A DNA stretch of 58,412 bases. Source: Flavobacterium sp. (GTDB lineage Bacteria > Bacteroidota > Bacteroidia > Flavobacteriales > Flavobacteriaceae). Shown here in pieces: positions 1-8,377 of the stretch. Position numbers and translations under genes: made by a program. Position 1 is the stretch's first letter. Every line of letters begins with the position of its first letter. The stretch is taken from NCBI GenBank assembly GCA_030151565.1, contig JASLDM010000106.1, forward strand, positions 1 to 58,412, written 5' to 3'. The notes beneath the pieces are model-generated. The model was not told the DNA's origin. It saw only the letters and a program-made list of their open reading frames with translations, and made no database searches.

Positions 1-906
1 ATGGCTTCTCAAGTGGCGCTCCTCAATCGTATTACATATTATATTGTAAATCGAAAGGGAAAGCAAATGCGACCTATGTTCGTTTTTCTAACTGCAAAAA
101 TGGTGTCTGGTGGTACAATGAATGAACGTACCTATCGAGGCGCTTCGGTTATTGAATTGATTCATACCGCAACTTTAGTTCACGATGACGTAGTGGACGA
201 TAGCAACAAACGTCGAGGGTTCTTTTCTTTGAATGCCTTATGGAAAAATAAGATAGCCGTTTTAGTTGGAGACTATTTATTGTCAAAAGGGCTTTTGCTT
301 TCTATTGATAATGGAGATTTCGATTTGTTGCGTATTATTTCTGTTGCCGTTCGCGAGATGAGTGAAGGGGAATTGTTGCAAATTGAAAAAGCACGACGAC
401 TGGATATTACGGAAGATGTGTATTATGAAATCATCCGACAAAAAACAGCTACTTTAATTGCTGCTTGTTGCTCTTTAGGTGCTGCAGCTGTGAATCCAGA
501 CGATGCTTTAGTGATCGAAAAGATGCGAAAATTCGGTGAATTAATTGGTATGGCGTTTCAAATAAAAGATGACTTATTCGATTATACAGATGGACCTATC
601 GGAAAACCGACAGGTATAGATATCAAAGAACAAAAAATGACATTACCATTGATTTACGCTCTAAATACATCTGATAATAAGGAACGTAAATGGGTGATTA
701 ATTCTGTAAAAAATCACAACAACGATAAAAAACGAGTTCGCGAAGTTATTGCTTTTGTCAAGCAAAAAGGGGGGCTTGAATATGCCGAACATAAAATGAT
801 TGCTTTCCAACAAGAGGCTTTAATTCTATTAGCCGATTTTCCAGATTCAGCCTACAAAGCTTCTTTAGAGCTGATGGTGAATTACGTTATCGAACGAAAA
901 AAGTAA
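1..906 (+). CDS. Polyprenyl diphosphate synthase, 5' end cut by window
   Basis: Trans-type isoprenyl diphosphate synthase that condenses isopentenyl diphosphate onto an allylic primer, probably making the side chain of menaquinone. Both aspartate-rich motifs are visible: a first DDxxD-type motif in LVHDDVVDD (about residues 60-68 of the visible part) and a second in FQIKDDLFDYTDG, with the substrate-binding GKQMRP near the start. The family is usually about 325 residues, and the visible 301 begin where roughly 20-25 N-terminal residues should precede, so the ATG at position 1 is most likely an internal methionine and the true start lies outside the window. Chain length of the product cannot be read from the sequence. 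Confidence 0.9.
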   Translation: MASQVALLNRITYYIVNRKGKQMRPMFVFLTAKMVSGGTMNERTYRGASVIELIHTATLVHDDVVDDSNKRRGFFSLNALWKNKIAVLVGDYLLSKGLLLSIDNGDFDLLRIISVAVREMSEGELLQIEKARRLDITEDVYYEIIRQKTATLIAACCSLGAAAVNPDDALVIEKMRKFGELIGMAFQIKDDLFDYTDGPIGKPTGIDIKEQKMTLPLIYALNTSDNKERKWVINSVKNHNNDKKRVREVIAFVKQKGGLEYAEHKMIAFQQEALILLADFPDSAYKASLELMVNYVIERKK

Positions 907-1256
907 TATATTCCATCTAAATTTAACGGATTCTATTTATAAGCGAGTTCTTTGTTTTTAAGAAAGACGGTTTCTTTATTTCAGACTTTTTTTATTCAAC
1001 ATATGCAAGAGAATTAATAAGAAATTTTCTTTTTAATAGGTTTAATATAAGCTAATTGGAGTGTTGTATGAATACTGACGAGGGTTTGTAGGTAGATTTT
1101 TTTTATAAGTTTTTCATTTTAATTTGATGTAAAAAAAATATATCTTTTAGTTCAAGTATTATTAAAACCGCATTTTGGAAAAATAGAAATATTCACCGGT
1201 TAAATGCAAAGGATATTAAACCAACTAGAAGAAATTAAAAATTAATATATACCTCG
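907..1256. other. Intergenic stretch without a gene
   Basis: About 350 bp of very AT-rich DNA between the polyprenyl synthase and dnaG. I see no ORF, RNA gene or strong hairpin here; the only recognisable element is the dnaG promoter at its right edge. Confidence 0.6.
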
Positions 1257-1264
1257 TATCTTTG
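1257..1264 (+). promoter_or_regulatory. -7 element of dnaG promoter
   Basis: TATCTTTG matches the Bacteroidota -7 consensus TAnnTTTG and lies 17 bp before the dnaG ATG, implying a very short leader. No clear -33 TTG is seen. Confidence 0.55.
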
Positions 1265-1281
1265 CGGTAAGTCCATACCTT

Positions 1282-3270
1282 ATGATTTCAAAAAGTACCA
1301 TAGATACCGTTTTCGAGGTTGCTCGTGTTGAGGAAGTAATCGGAGATTTTGTAAGCCTGAAAAAAGCAGGTAGTAATTTTAAAGGATTGAGTCCGTTTGT
1401 CAATGAGAAAACACCTTCCTTTATGGTATCTCCAGTAAAACAAATCTGGAAAGATTTTAGTTCTGGGAAAGGAGGTAATGCTGTTGCTTTTTTAATGGAG
1501 CACGAACATTTTACCTATCCAGAAGCAATTCGTTACCTGGCTCGTAAATATAATATTGAAATTGAAGAAACTGAGCAGACTGATGAAGAAAAGGAACAGC
1601 TTAATGAAAAAGAAAGCATGTTTGTGGTTTCTGAATATGCTAAAAAATATTTCCAAGAAACGTTGTTTGAATCTGAAGAGGGAAAAGCAATTGGTTTAAC
1701 TTACTTCAAGGAACGTGGATTTACTCAAGAAACCATTAAGAACTTCGATCTTGGGTATTCTCCAGATGCTTGGGATGTATTTACAAATACGGCTTTGTCT
1801 AAAGGGTATCAATTAGAGTTTTTAGAAAAAACGGGACTGACAATTGTTAAAGAAGAAAAAAAATTCGACCGTTTTAAAGGGCGAGTTATGTTTCCAATAC
1901 AAAGTATGTCTGGGCGCGTACTTGGATTTGGAGGGCGAATTCTTACTGCAGATAAAAGAGCTGCTAAGTATTTAAACTCACCCGAAAGTAGTATTTACCA
2001 TAAAAGTAAAGTGCTTTATGGTATTTTTCATGCGAAGCAGGAAATCGCTAAAAAAGACACTTGTTTTTTGGTAGAAGGCTACACGGATGTTATTCAAATG
2101 CATCAAGCAGGAATCACGAATGTGGTCGCTTCTTCAGGTACGGCTTTAACGCCAGATCAAATACGATTGATTAATAGATTGACTAAAAACATCACAATGC
2201 TTTTTGATGGTGATGCTGCTGGTTTGCGGGCTGCTGTTCGAGGGGTTGACTTGATTTTGGAAGCAGGAATGAACGTTCGCGTTTGTGTATTGCCAGAAGG
2301 AGAAGATCCTGATTCGTTTGCTCGAAAAAATTCTTTAGATTTTCTTGAACGTTATTTCGAAGAAAATGCCAAAGATTTTATTCGTTTCAAAGCTTCTTTG
2401 TTAATGGATGAAGCTAAGGATGATCCGATTAAAAAGGCAGATTTAATTCGAGATATGGTGCATAGTATTTCTAAGATTCCAGATACTATTCAACAAGAAG
2501 TGTATGTGCAAGAATGTTCTCGTATCATGGACATCTCGGAGGATGTTTTGTTTAATACCTTGGCACAATTAGGCAAAAAGGAAGTAGCAGAGGCAAATAA
2601 GAAATTCAATCAAGAACGAAAGAATCTTGAGGTTGTTCGTCATGAAGCACCTGAAGCTCTTCAAAATAGTATTGATCCGCTGTATAATTTAGAGCGAAAA
2701 ATTATTGAAATTCTATTGCTTTACGGTAATGTTGAAGAGCAATTTATTGAAACTTTATTACAGCCGAATGAAGATGATGAAGTTGTGGAAGTTGAGCATA
2801 AAACATTAAATAAAGTTTATGAACGAATTTATTTAAGTTTACATGAGGATGAAGTAGAACTGACAAATCCTTTGTTTCGAAAGATTTATGAAGACTTAAT
2901 GAATTTTTTTCATCACAATAAAGAATGGAGTCTTGAGAATTATCTTATGCGTTTAGATCCTGAATTAGCACAAGAAGTTACAGGAATTATCATGGAAGAA
3001 GAACGTGATGTATTGCATCAATGGGAAACACAAAATATTATTGTTAAAACGAAAGACGAGGGAATTGCGCAATACGTTACCGAAACGATACTCACGTTAC
3101 GCTTATACTTGGTGAACACCATTATCGATCAGCTTAAAGAAGAACTAAAGGCGATCGATCCTGAAAACACTACAGAAACCTTAATGATGATTATGGATTA
3201 CCTTAAATTGACTAATAGTTTTTCTAACAAATTAGGACAAGTTACTTCTCGATTTCGTAAAATTGATTAA
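1282..3270 (+). CDS. dnaG: DNA primase DnaG with zinc-ligand residues replaced
   Basis: Synthesises RNA primers at the replication fork together with the replicative helicase. The N-terminal domain aligns with the CHC2 zinc ribbon (GLSPFVNEKTPSFMVSP, then KDFSSGKGGN), but the four metal ligands C, H, C, C are S37, V40, D58 and S61. The TOPRIM catalytic core follows, with FLVEGYTDVIQMHQAG and the acidic MLFDGDAAGLRAAVRG motif (about residues 260-320). The C-terminal part is the longer helicase-interacting region. At 662 residues the length is normal, and the frame is intact, so this is not decay. I recall the same replacement in other flavobacterial primases, so it is probably a lineage trait. 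Convergent with nadE, 13 bp apart. Confidence 0.95.
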   Translation: MISKSTIDTVFEVARVEEVIGDFVSLKKAGSNFKGLSPFVNEKTPSFMVSPVKQIWKDFSSGKGGNAVAFLMEHEHFTYPEAIRYLARKYNIEIEETEQTDEEKEQLNEKESMFVVSEYAKKYFQETLFESEEGKAIGLTYFKERGFTQETIKNFDLGYSPDAWDVFTNTALSKGYQLEFLEKTGLTIVKEEKKFDRFKGRVMFPIQSMSGRVLGFGGRILTADKRAAKYLNSPESSIYHKSKVLYGIFHAKQEIAKKDTCFLVEGYTDVIQMHQAGITNVVASSGTALTPDQIRLINRLTKNITMLFDGDAAGLRAAVRGVDLILEAGMNVRVCVLPEGEDPDSFARKNSLDFLERYFEENAKDFIRFKASLLMDEAKDDPIKKADLIRDMVHSISKIPDTIQQEVYVQECSRIMDISEDVLFNTLAQLGKKEVAEANKKFNQERKNLEVVRHEAPEALQNSIDPLYNLERKIIEILLLYGNVEEQFIETLLQPNEDDEVVEVEHKTLNKVYERIYLSLHEDEVELTNPLFRKIYEDLMNFFHHNKEWSLENYLMRLDPELAQEVTGIIMEEERDVLHQWETQNIIVKTKDEGIAQYVTETILTLRLYLVNTIIDQLKEELKAIDPENTTETLMMIMDYLKLTNSFSNKLGQVTSRFRKID

Positions 3271-3283
3271 ATTAAAAAGACCT

Positions 3284-4087
3284 TTACTTCAATTCGTTAG
3301 GTATTTTACAGACCGGTATTGGATTTATTTTGTGTTGGTTAATTCGATTTAGGCGAGAATAGATTTCGAAAACCTCTTTTTCTCTTCCGATAAAATCGGT
3401 ACTTCTAGCACCTTTTTCATGGGCAAGCATAGCTATTTCAAGCTCATCATAAGTGGCTCCTAATTGATCTTCATCCGATCGATCATCTCCAAATAAACCA
3501 TCAGTCGGTTTAGCTTTTAAGATGCTATTTGGAACGTTTAGATAGGCTGCTAAAGCTCTAACTTCCGACTTCATCAAATCTGCAATTGGGCTCAAATCGA
3601 CACCTCCATCTCCATACTTTGTGAAAAAACCTACGCCAAAGTCTTCTACTTTATTTCCTGTTCCTGCAACAAGCGCATAATTAATGCCTGCAAAATAATA
3701 CAAACAACTCATACGTAAACGAGCACGCGTATTGGCAAGTGTAAGATTTAACGTGGCTTCATTGTCAATTGTAGGAACTGTGTTTTTGAAAGATTCAAAG
3801 GCAGGAGTGAGGTCTGCAACAATAGAAGAAACGGCAGGGAAATTAGCTTTTAAATGAGAAATTTGCTCCTTTCCTCTTGAAACTTGACTTTCAGGTTGAT
3901 GTATGGGCATTTCTACGCAAAGAAGAGGAAGTGTGGTACGTGCGCATAATGCAGAAACAACTGCCGAGTCGATTCCTCCAGAAATACCTATTACAAATCC
4001 TTTGACATGGGCATTTTTTGCATAGTCTTGTAACCATTTTACAATATAATCTGTAATAGCCGCTGCGTTAAAAGTATTTGATTTCAT
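3284..4087 (-). CDS. nadE: NH3-dependent NAD+ synthetase
   Basis: Amidates nicotinic acid adenine dinucleotide to NAD+ using ATP and ammonia, in the cytoplasm. The PP-loop motif GISGGIDSAVV is near residue 38, and the KYGDGGVDLSPIADL and KAKPTDGLFGDDRSDED segments match the stand-alone synthetase. There is no N-terminal glutaminase (CN hydrolase) domain, so ammonia must be supplied in trans. I start at the ATG at 4087, giving 267 residues; a TTG two codons earlier is possible but less likely. It is divergent from gldB, with 50 bp between the starts. Confidence 0.93.
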   Translation of the reverse strand: MKSNTFNAAAITDYIVKWLQDYAKNAHVKGFVIGISGGIDSAVVSALCARTTLPLLCVEMPIHQPESQVSRGKEQISHLKANFPAVSSIVADLTPAFESFKNTVPTIDNEATLNLTLANTRARLRMSCLYYFAGINYALVAGTGNKVEDFGVGFFTKYGDGGVDLSPIADLMKSEVRALAAYLNVPNSILKAKPTDGLFGDDRSDEDQLGATYDELEIAMLAHEKGARSTDFIGREKEVFEIYSRLNRINQHKINPIPVCKIPNELK

Positions 4088-4107
4088 ATACAATTCAATT
4101 TCTATGT

Positions 4108-4115
4108 TATATTTG
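4108..4115 (+). promoter_or_regulatory. -7 element of gldB promoter
   Basis: TATATTTG, a perfect TAnnTTTG match, 22 bp before the gldB ATG at 4138. It lies in the short gap between the divergent nadE and gldB starts and supports the downstream gldB start. Confidence 0.6.
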
Positions 4116-4137
4116 CAAGTATCAATCTAAAATTAAA

Positions 4138-5121
4138 ATGAAGACTTTGTTCAAATTTACTAAAATATCTTGGGCTACCTTAGGACTTACCTTAGTTTTT
4201 TTAACCAGTTGTGGATCTAAAGATGCCCGTGAATCTGAGATCGATCAAGTTACAGTTGACTTTTCTGTAGAACGATTTGATCAATTGTTTTATGATACTC
4301 CTGTGGCTGAACTGGGAAATCTTAAACGTACTTATCCTTATTTGTTTCCAAAACAGTTTGACGATGCTTTTTGGGCTGAAAAGAAGCGAGATACCCTTTT
4401 TGAAGAATTACATTCTGAGGTCGAGAAAAAGTTTGCAGATTTAGGGGGGCTAACCGAAGAGTTAACAGGTTTTTTTAAGCACATAAAGTATTATTTCCCG
4501 GAGCAGGATCCTAAAAGAGTAGTTACTTTAATTTCGGAGGTGGATGTTACTTCTAAAGCAATTTATGCAGATTCATTGGTTTTGATTTCTTTGGATACCT
4601 ATTTAGGGGAAGATCACCGTTTTTATAAGGGCTTTCCTGAATATATGCGCCCAACTTTCGAGTCTAGTCAAGTTTTGCCAGACTTGGCAGAGAGTTTTGC
4701 AATTAGTCGCATTTCTGTACCTAGTGATCGTAGCTTGTTAGCGCAGATGATTTATCAAGGAAAAATATTATATACTAAAGAGCTTTTATTGCCTAAAATG
4801 CCAAAAGAGAATTTAATAACTTACACTAAAGCACAATTTGATTGGTGTCGTGAGAATGAAGCTGAAATGTGGCGTTATTTTATTGAAAACAAATTGCTTT
4901 TTGATACTGATACTAAGTTGCATGCGCGTTTTGTTCAAGCAAGTCCTTTTTCGAAGTTTTATTTAGATATTGATGCAGAATCTCCAGGAAGAGTTGGGGC
5001 TTGGTTAGGATGGCAAATAGTTGGGTCGTATATGAGAAATAATAATGTAACTTTGCAAGAACTTTTCGCAAAAGATGCAAAAGTGTTATTTGAAGAATCA
5101 CGATATAAACCTAAAAAATAA
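4138..5121 (+). CDS. gldB: Gliding motility lipoprotein GldB
   Basis: Membrane lipoprotein required for gliding in Flavobacterium johnsoniae and linked to the type IX secretion machinery; its molecular role is unresolved. Residues 1-25 form a lipoprotein signal ending in FLTSCG. The body (VERFDQLFYDTP, LKRTYPYLFP, DPKRVVTLISEVDV) matches GldB. The start at 4138 is preferred over an in-frame upstream start because the signal sequence and the promoter at 4108 fit it. It overlaps gldC by one base (TAATG), so the two are translationally coupled. The nadE-gldB-gldC order agrees with what I know of flavobacteria. Confidence 0.9.
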   Translation: MKTLFKFTKISWATLGLTLVFLTSCGSKDARESEIDQVTVDFSVERFDQLFYDTPVAELGNLKRTYPYLFPKQFDDAFWAEKKRDTLFEELHSEVEKKFADLGGLTEELTGFFKHIKYYFPEQDPKRVVTLISEVDVTSKAIYADSLVLISLDTYLGEDHRFYKGFPEYMRPTFESSQVLPDLAESFAISRISVPSDRSLLAQMIYQGKILYTKELLLPKMPKENLITYTKAQFDWCRENEAEMWRYFIENKLLFDTDTKLHARFVQASPFSKFYLDIDAESPGRVGAWLGWQIVGSYMRNNNVTLQELFAKDAKVLFEESRYKPKK

Positions 5122-5456
5122 TGAGTAAAAAACACGTTTCTGATATCAACATTCAAGTAGTATTGGATGAGAATAAAGTTCCTGAAAAACTAAATTGGTC
5201 AGCAAAAGATGGAGGAATAGATAAAGCGGAATCAAAAGCAATGTTGCTTTCTGTTTGGGATAGTAATACGCAAGAGACGCTACGCATTGATTTATGGACT
5301 AAAGATATGCCTGTAGATGAAATGAAGAAATTTTTTCATCAAACACTTGTAGCCATGGCGGATACTTTTGAACGTGCTACAGAGGAAGAAAAAATGGCAG
5401 CTACGATGCGTGATTTCTGCGATTATTTTGCGGAAAAACTAGAGTTAATGAAATAA
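5121..5456 (+). CDS. gldC: Gliding motility protein GldC
   Basis: Small soluble protein of 111 residues that enhances gliding in F. johnsoniae; biochemical role unknown. Recognised by size, by its position directly after gldB, and by segments such as INIQVVLDENKVPEKLNWSA and LLSVWDSNTQETLRIDLWTKDM. There is no signal peptide or membrane segment. Its start codon overlaps the gldB stop by one base, and a bidirectional terminator follows at 5478. Confidence 0.9.
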   Translation: MSKKHVSDINIQVVLDENKVPEKLNWSAKDGGIDKAESKAMLLSVWDSNTQETLRIDLWTKDMPVDEMKKFFHQTLVAMADTFERATEEEKMAATMRDFCDYFAEKLELMK

Positions 5457-5477
5457 AAGGATATCGCATTAAGATTT

Positions 5478-5510
5478 AAAACAAGCCTCAACATTGTTGA
5501 GGCTTGTTTT
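5478..5510. terminator. Bidirectional terminator gldC / acyltransferase
   Basis: Near-perfect palindrome: stem AAACAAGCCTCAAC paired with GTTGAGGCTTGTTT, with a short loop, A-tract on one side and T-tract on the other. It serves the two convergent genes. Confidence 0.85.
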
Positions 5511-6492
5511 ATGAAACTACTAAAAGATTACAACCTCGAATATCGGAATGGTCAAATCTACCTAAGACTTCAAAGCTGTGATCTGAATATTTTTTTCCTA
5601 AATCTTGTGTAGCGATAAAGGAACAAGAATTTATGTTGGCTAAATCGATGATGTTTAATCCTCCCGTTTTTCCAGTAGAGACATAACTAAGTGCGTCTTC
5701 TGTATCTCGAACTAGAATATCCATCCATGGCGGGCATTCAAATCGACCATCTCCTAAAGAATATGCTTGAGACAATAATTCTGTCATGCCATATTCAGAA
5801 TGAATTTTAGAAACTCCAAATCCATTTGTCAAGATTTGATGTAGTTCTTCGCGAATAAGTTCTTTTCTTTTGCCTTTCATTCCTCCAGTCTCCATTATAA
5901 TTGTATTATTTAATGTAAACGAATGTCTTTCTATAAGATCAAGAAGAGCATAGGTCACTCCTATCAATAATACATTTTGCCCTGCTTTATCTAGTTCAAT
6001 AAGTTTTTTTGCTAATGCATCGTGATCATGTAAGTAAAAACCACTATCGGGATGGTTAGAGGACTCTATAAAGTCTTCTACCATATAGATTAAAGAAGAG
6101 CCTTCTCTTTCTAAATAAGATGGAAGTAAAGCCAATACGGCATAATCTTCGATGTTTCCATAAAAATGAGAAAATGCTTTTCTGAAACTGGCTTCATAAA
6201 AGCTCAAGTCTGTTACTAGGTGTTTACTAGTTAGTATCCCTGTTGTTCCACTACTATTAAAGGTTGTTTGTATTGGATCGGTCGAGCTTAGAACTGTTTT
6301 ACTCTTAAAAAATTCAATTGGTAAAAAGGGAATATCCTGAAGATTGTCTACTTCTCGTGGTGTGCGTTTTAGCAACTTGCAAAATTGTTGGTATACAAGG
6401 TTGTTCTCATATTGGAAACGAAAAACCTTCAATGCAGTTTTTTGAAACTCTTTTGTGGTATTAATCTGGATAATATCTGCTGGTGTAAACAC
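5509..6492 (-). CDS. LuxE/PaaK-family acyl-adenylating enzyme
   Basis: Adenylate-forming protein related to LuxE acyl-protein synthetase and phenylacetate-CoA ligase. It should activate a carboxylate with ATP; the substrate is unknown. Motifs: FNSSGTTG (about residues 82-89, the phosphate-binding loop of adenylate-forming enzymes) and SEYGMTELLSQAY (about 232-245), followed by a C-terminal segment rich in the usual D-x-G turns. At 327 residues it is LuxE-sized and lacks the full C-terminal domain of acyl-CoA ligases. The start codon is GTG, since no in-frame ATG is near. No partner reductase (LuxC) is seen, so it is not a lux operon. Confidence 0.75.
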   Translation of the reverse strand: MFTPADIIQINTTKEFQKTALKVFRFQYENNLVYQQFCKLLKRTPREVDNLQDIPFLPIEFFKSKTVLSSTDPIQTTFNSSGTTGILTSKHLVTDLSFYEASFRKAFSHFYGNIEDYAVLALLPSYLEREGSSLIYMVEDFIESSNHPDSGFYLHDHDALAKKLIELDKAGQNVLLIGVTYALLDLIERHSFTLNNTIIMETGGMKGKRKELIREELHQILTNGFGVSKIHSEYGMTELLSQAYSLGDGRFECPPWMDILVRDTEDALSYVSTGKTGGLNIIDLANINSCSFIATQDLGKKYSDHSFEVLGRFDHSDIRGCNLLVVS

Positions 6493-6521
6493 GTCGAATT
6501 TTTTTGTAAAAATACAAATAA

Positions 6522-6549
6522 AAAAGCACCCATTAAGTAGGTGCTTTTA
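6522..6549 (-). terminator. Terminator after small T9SS protein
   Basis: Stem AAAAGCACC/GGTGCTTTT with a 10-base loop, just downstream of the reverse-strand gene at 6575 and upstream of the acyltransferase start. Confidence 0.75.
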
Positions 6550-6574
6550 TAAAATATGATCGTTTTGATAAATG

Positions 6575-6925
6575 CTATTTTACAATGATTTTTCTTGTAG
6601 AAATAGCTTCTTTTTCTTTAATGTTTATAATATAGACACCAGGACTTACGTTGTAAGGGAGTACTAACTCTTTAGACGTAAGTGTTGTTGCGAATACTTT
6701 TTTTCCGACAACATTGTACAAGCTAATCTCTTTGGTAGTATTAGCTCTGCTTTCGATGTAAATTCTACCGTCAGTAACGGGATTTGGGTATAAGACTAAA
6801 CCTTCTACATTTTCAGTAGATTTTGAGGTTACACTAGGAGACCCTATTTGCGCGTAACCAATATTTGGTGTTAAAGCAAAGAAACATAGGCTTAGTATAA
6901 ATATATAGAGGTAGTTTTTATCCAT
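6575..6925 (-). CDS. Very small secreted protein with T9SS type A sorting domain
   Basis: Exported protein of 116 residues. Residues 1-25 are a Sec signal peptide ending in YAQ. The last ~75 residues are a typical type A C-terminal sorting domain: LVLYPNPVTDGRIYIE, then ISLYNVVGKKVF, then PGVYIINI and a final KIIVK. This leaves only about 15-20 residues (rich in S and T) as cargo, so nearly the whole mature protein is the secretion signal. It lies directly downstream of the lipoprotein at 7036 and the TonB receptor at 8378, each gene with its own terminator. Function unknown; it may be a partner or a surface anchor for the neighbouring proteins. Confidence 0.8.
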   Translation of the reverse strand: MDKNYLYIFILSLCFFALTPNIGYAQIGSPSVTSKSTENVEGLVLYPNPVTDGRIYIESRANTTKEISLYNVVGKKVFATTLTSKELVLPYNVSPGVYIINIKEKEAISTRKIIVK

Positions 6926-6943
6926 GGAACTTAATTTTAACGA

Positions 6944-6951
6944 TAAAAATA
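6944..6951 (-). promoter_or_regulatory. Possible -7 element of the small T9SS gene
   Basis: On the reverse strand TATTTTTA, a TAnnTTTA variant, about 19 bp before the ATG. Weak because the region is AT-rich. Confidence 0.35.
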
Positions 6952-6974
6952 CTTATTTAATTTGAATAAAAAAA

Positions 6975-7013
6975 GAAAAAAGTCATTTACCTTGAGGAGT
7001 AAATGACTTTTTT
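6975..7013 (-). terminator. Terminator after beta-helix lipoprotein gene
   Basis: Strong hairpin: AAAAAAGTCATTTAC paired with GTAAATGACTTTTTT, directly downstream of the reverse-strand gene at 7036. Confidence 0.85.
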
Positions 7014-7035
7014 AACATTTTTAGGTTACTTTATT

Positions 7036-8211
7036 TTAAAGACCTATTGTCCAACCTTTAGCCCATTCTGGAACTGAAACTCCATTTCCTGCACCCGTTG
7101 CATCTGCATTTTCTGTGAATACATTGTTTACATCTACTGCCTCAGAAGCTGTGTTTTTACCTTTCGCCTTAACTGCTACATTGTCAAATTTAACATTTGT
7201 AACTTTTAAGGAACCGTTTGCTACATTAGCAAGTGTTTCGTCGTGATCTACATCAAAACCAGTTTTCCAATTGCTTAAAACTACGTTGTCGATAATTCCT
7301 CTAGTTCCTTCTCTTAACTTCATAGCTTGAGTTTCTTTTAGCTCTTCTGAAGTGTTTAATCCTAATCCGATTAATGTTATGTTTTTGATTGTTGGATTTG
7401 CAATTGGTGAGGCAGATCTATCTTTACTATTGTTGTCTGCTTCAATTCCTCTATTTGCTATTCCGCTTTCTTTTGAGAACCAAAATTCATTGGATCCAGT
7501 CCAACCTTCAGTCCAGTCAAATTGATCATCGTCATTATGCGTTGCGACTAAATATTTGGTATTTACCGTTCCTCCAAACCACTCGAATCCATCATCAGAT
7601 CCTTCGTGAGCTTGAACGTATTCAACTGTTGTACCATTACCTACTCCAAAGAAAGATAATCCATTAAACTCTTTTTCACTATTATAAGCTGCACCTGCAT
7701 ATTCAATTCTTAGATATTTAATTGATCCAGAATTGTCGTTTGCATCGTTACCTCCATAGGTTAAATCTGAAACTTCTGCAGTTGCTGTAGTTCCTTTATT
7801 AATAGGAGCTTTTCCACAAAGTACCAAACCTCCCCAGTTTCCACGTTTTGGCTCAGCACCTGTCATTACAACTGGATTGTCTTTCGTTCCATTTACGAAA
7901 ATCTTACCTCCTTGTGCAACAGCTATGTAAGCAGAAGTTCCTCCTTCTCCAATTATTTTCGTTCCTGCAGGGATAGTCAATTCACTTCCGTTCCCGATAA
8001 TAAGTTTTCCTTTTAATCTGTATACTTTAGTAGCGTCTAGTGTGATTTTTTCATTCACAAACTCTCCCCTCATATTATCTGGGTCAATTAAACCAGGAGT
8101 TGGCTTTATAGGATCACCTCCGTTTGAATTGTTGTTGTCATCACTACTACAGCTTGTTATAAAAGCTGATACTGCTAAAATGGCGAATCCGTTTCTAATT
8201 AATTTTTTCAT
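7036..8211 (-). CDS. Outer-membrane lipoprotein, parallel beta-helix type
   Basis: Lipoprotein of 391 residues with signal ending in FITSCSSDDNNN; an acidic/Asn linker follows. The body has a right-handed-repeat look: RLKGKLIIGNGSELTIPAGTKI, then KGKIFVNGT-type turns, then KNITLIGLGLN and VTNVKFDNVAV. It also contains an acid-rich stretch NDDDQFDWTEGW with the preceding HEGSDDGFEWFGG (about residues 200-225) that could bind metal or a ligand. It matches a Bacteroidota lipoprotein family usually found beside a TonB-dependent receptor, as here (gene at 8378, same strand, 166 bp upstream). By analogy with SusD-like proteins it may capture substrate for the receptor, but the substrate is unknown. 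It is not homologous to SusD by anything I can see. Confidence 0.75.
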   Translation of the reverse strand: MKKLIRNGFAILAVSAFITSCSSDDNNNSNGGDPIKPTPGLIDPDNMRGEFVNEKITLDATKVYRLKGKLIIGNGSELTIPAGTKIIGEGGTSAYIAVAQGGKIFVNGTKDNPVVMTGAEPKRGNWGGLVLCGKAPINKGTTATAEVSDLTYGGNDANDNSGSIKYLRIEYAGAAYNSEKEFNGLSFFGVGNGTTVEYVQAHEGSDDGFEWFGGTVNTKYLVATHNDDDQFDWTEGWTGSNEFWFSKESGIANRGIEADNNSKDRSASPIANPTIKNITLIGLGLNTSEELKETQAMKLREGTRGIIDNVVLSNWKTGFDVDHDETLANVANGSLKVTNVKFDNVAVKAKGKNTASEAVDVNNVFTENADATGAGNGVSVPEWAKGWTIGL

Positions 8212-8347
8212 TTTTTAAGTGTATTGTTTGATTTATTATTGTTAAACAAAGTTGCAGTTTTGTTTTTTTTTATCGGTTAACTCATTGTGATTGAATGATT
8301 ATCAAAAAGGAAACTTTACTTTACCTAAATGTTATCAAGGTTAAATT

Positions 8348-8376
8348 AAAAAGCCACTCATTCCGAGTGGCTTTTT
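8348..8376 (-). terminator. Terminator after TonB receptor gene
   Basis: Stem AAAAAGCCACTC/GAGTGGCTTTTT with a loop of about five bases, immediately after the receptor stop codon. It separates the receptor transcript from the lipoprotein gene unless read-through occurs. Confidence 0.85.
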
Positions 8377-8377
8377 G

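Noticed and set aside
1282..3270. Pseudogene call for primase because of missing zinc ligands
   Set aside because: The frame is full length and the catalytic TOPRIM motifs are intact; the changes are substitutions in a conserved segment.
5509..6492. Part of a luminescence (lux) operon
   Set aside because: Only a LuxE-like protein is present; no luciferase or reductase genes.
7389..7667. 92-codon forward frame inside the beta-helix lipoprotein gene
   Set aside because: Leu/Arg/Tyr-rich shadow of a convincing reverse-strand gene; no start signal or family.
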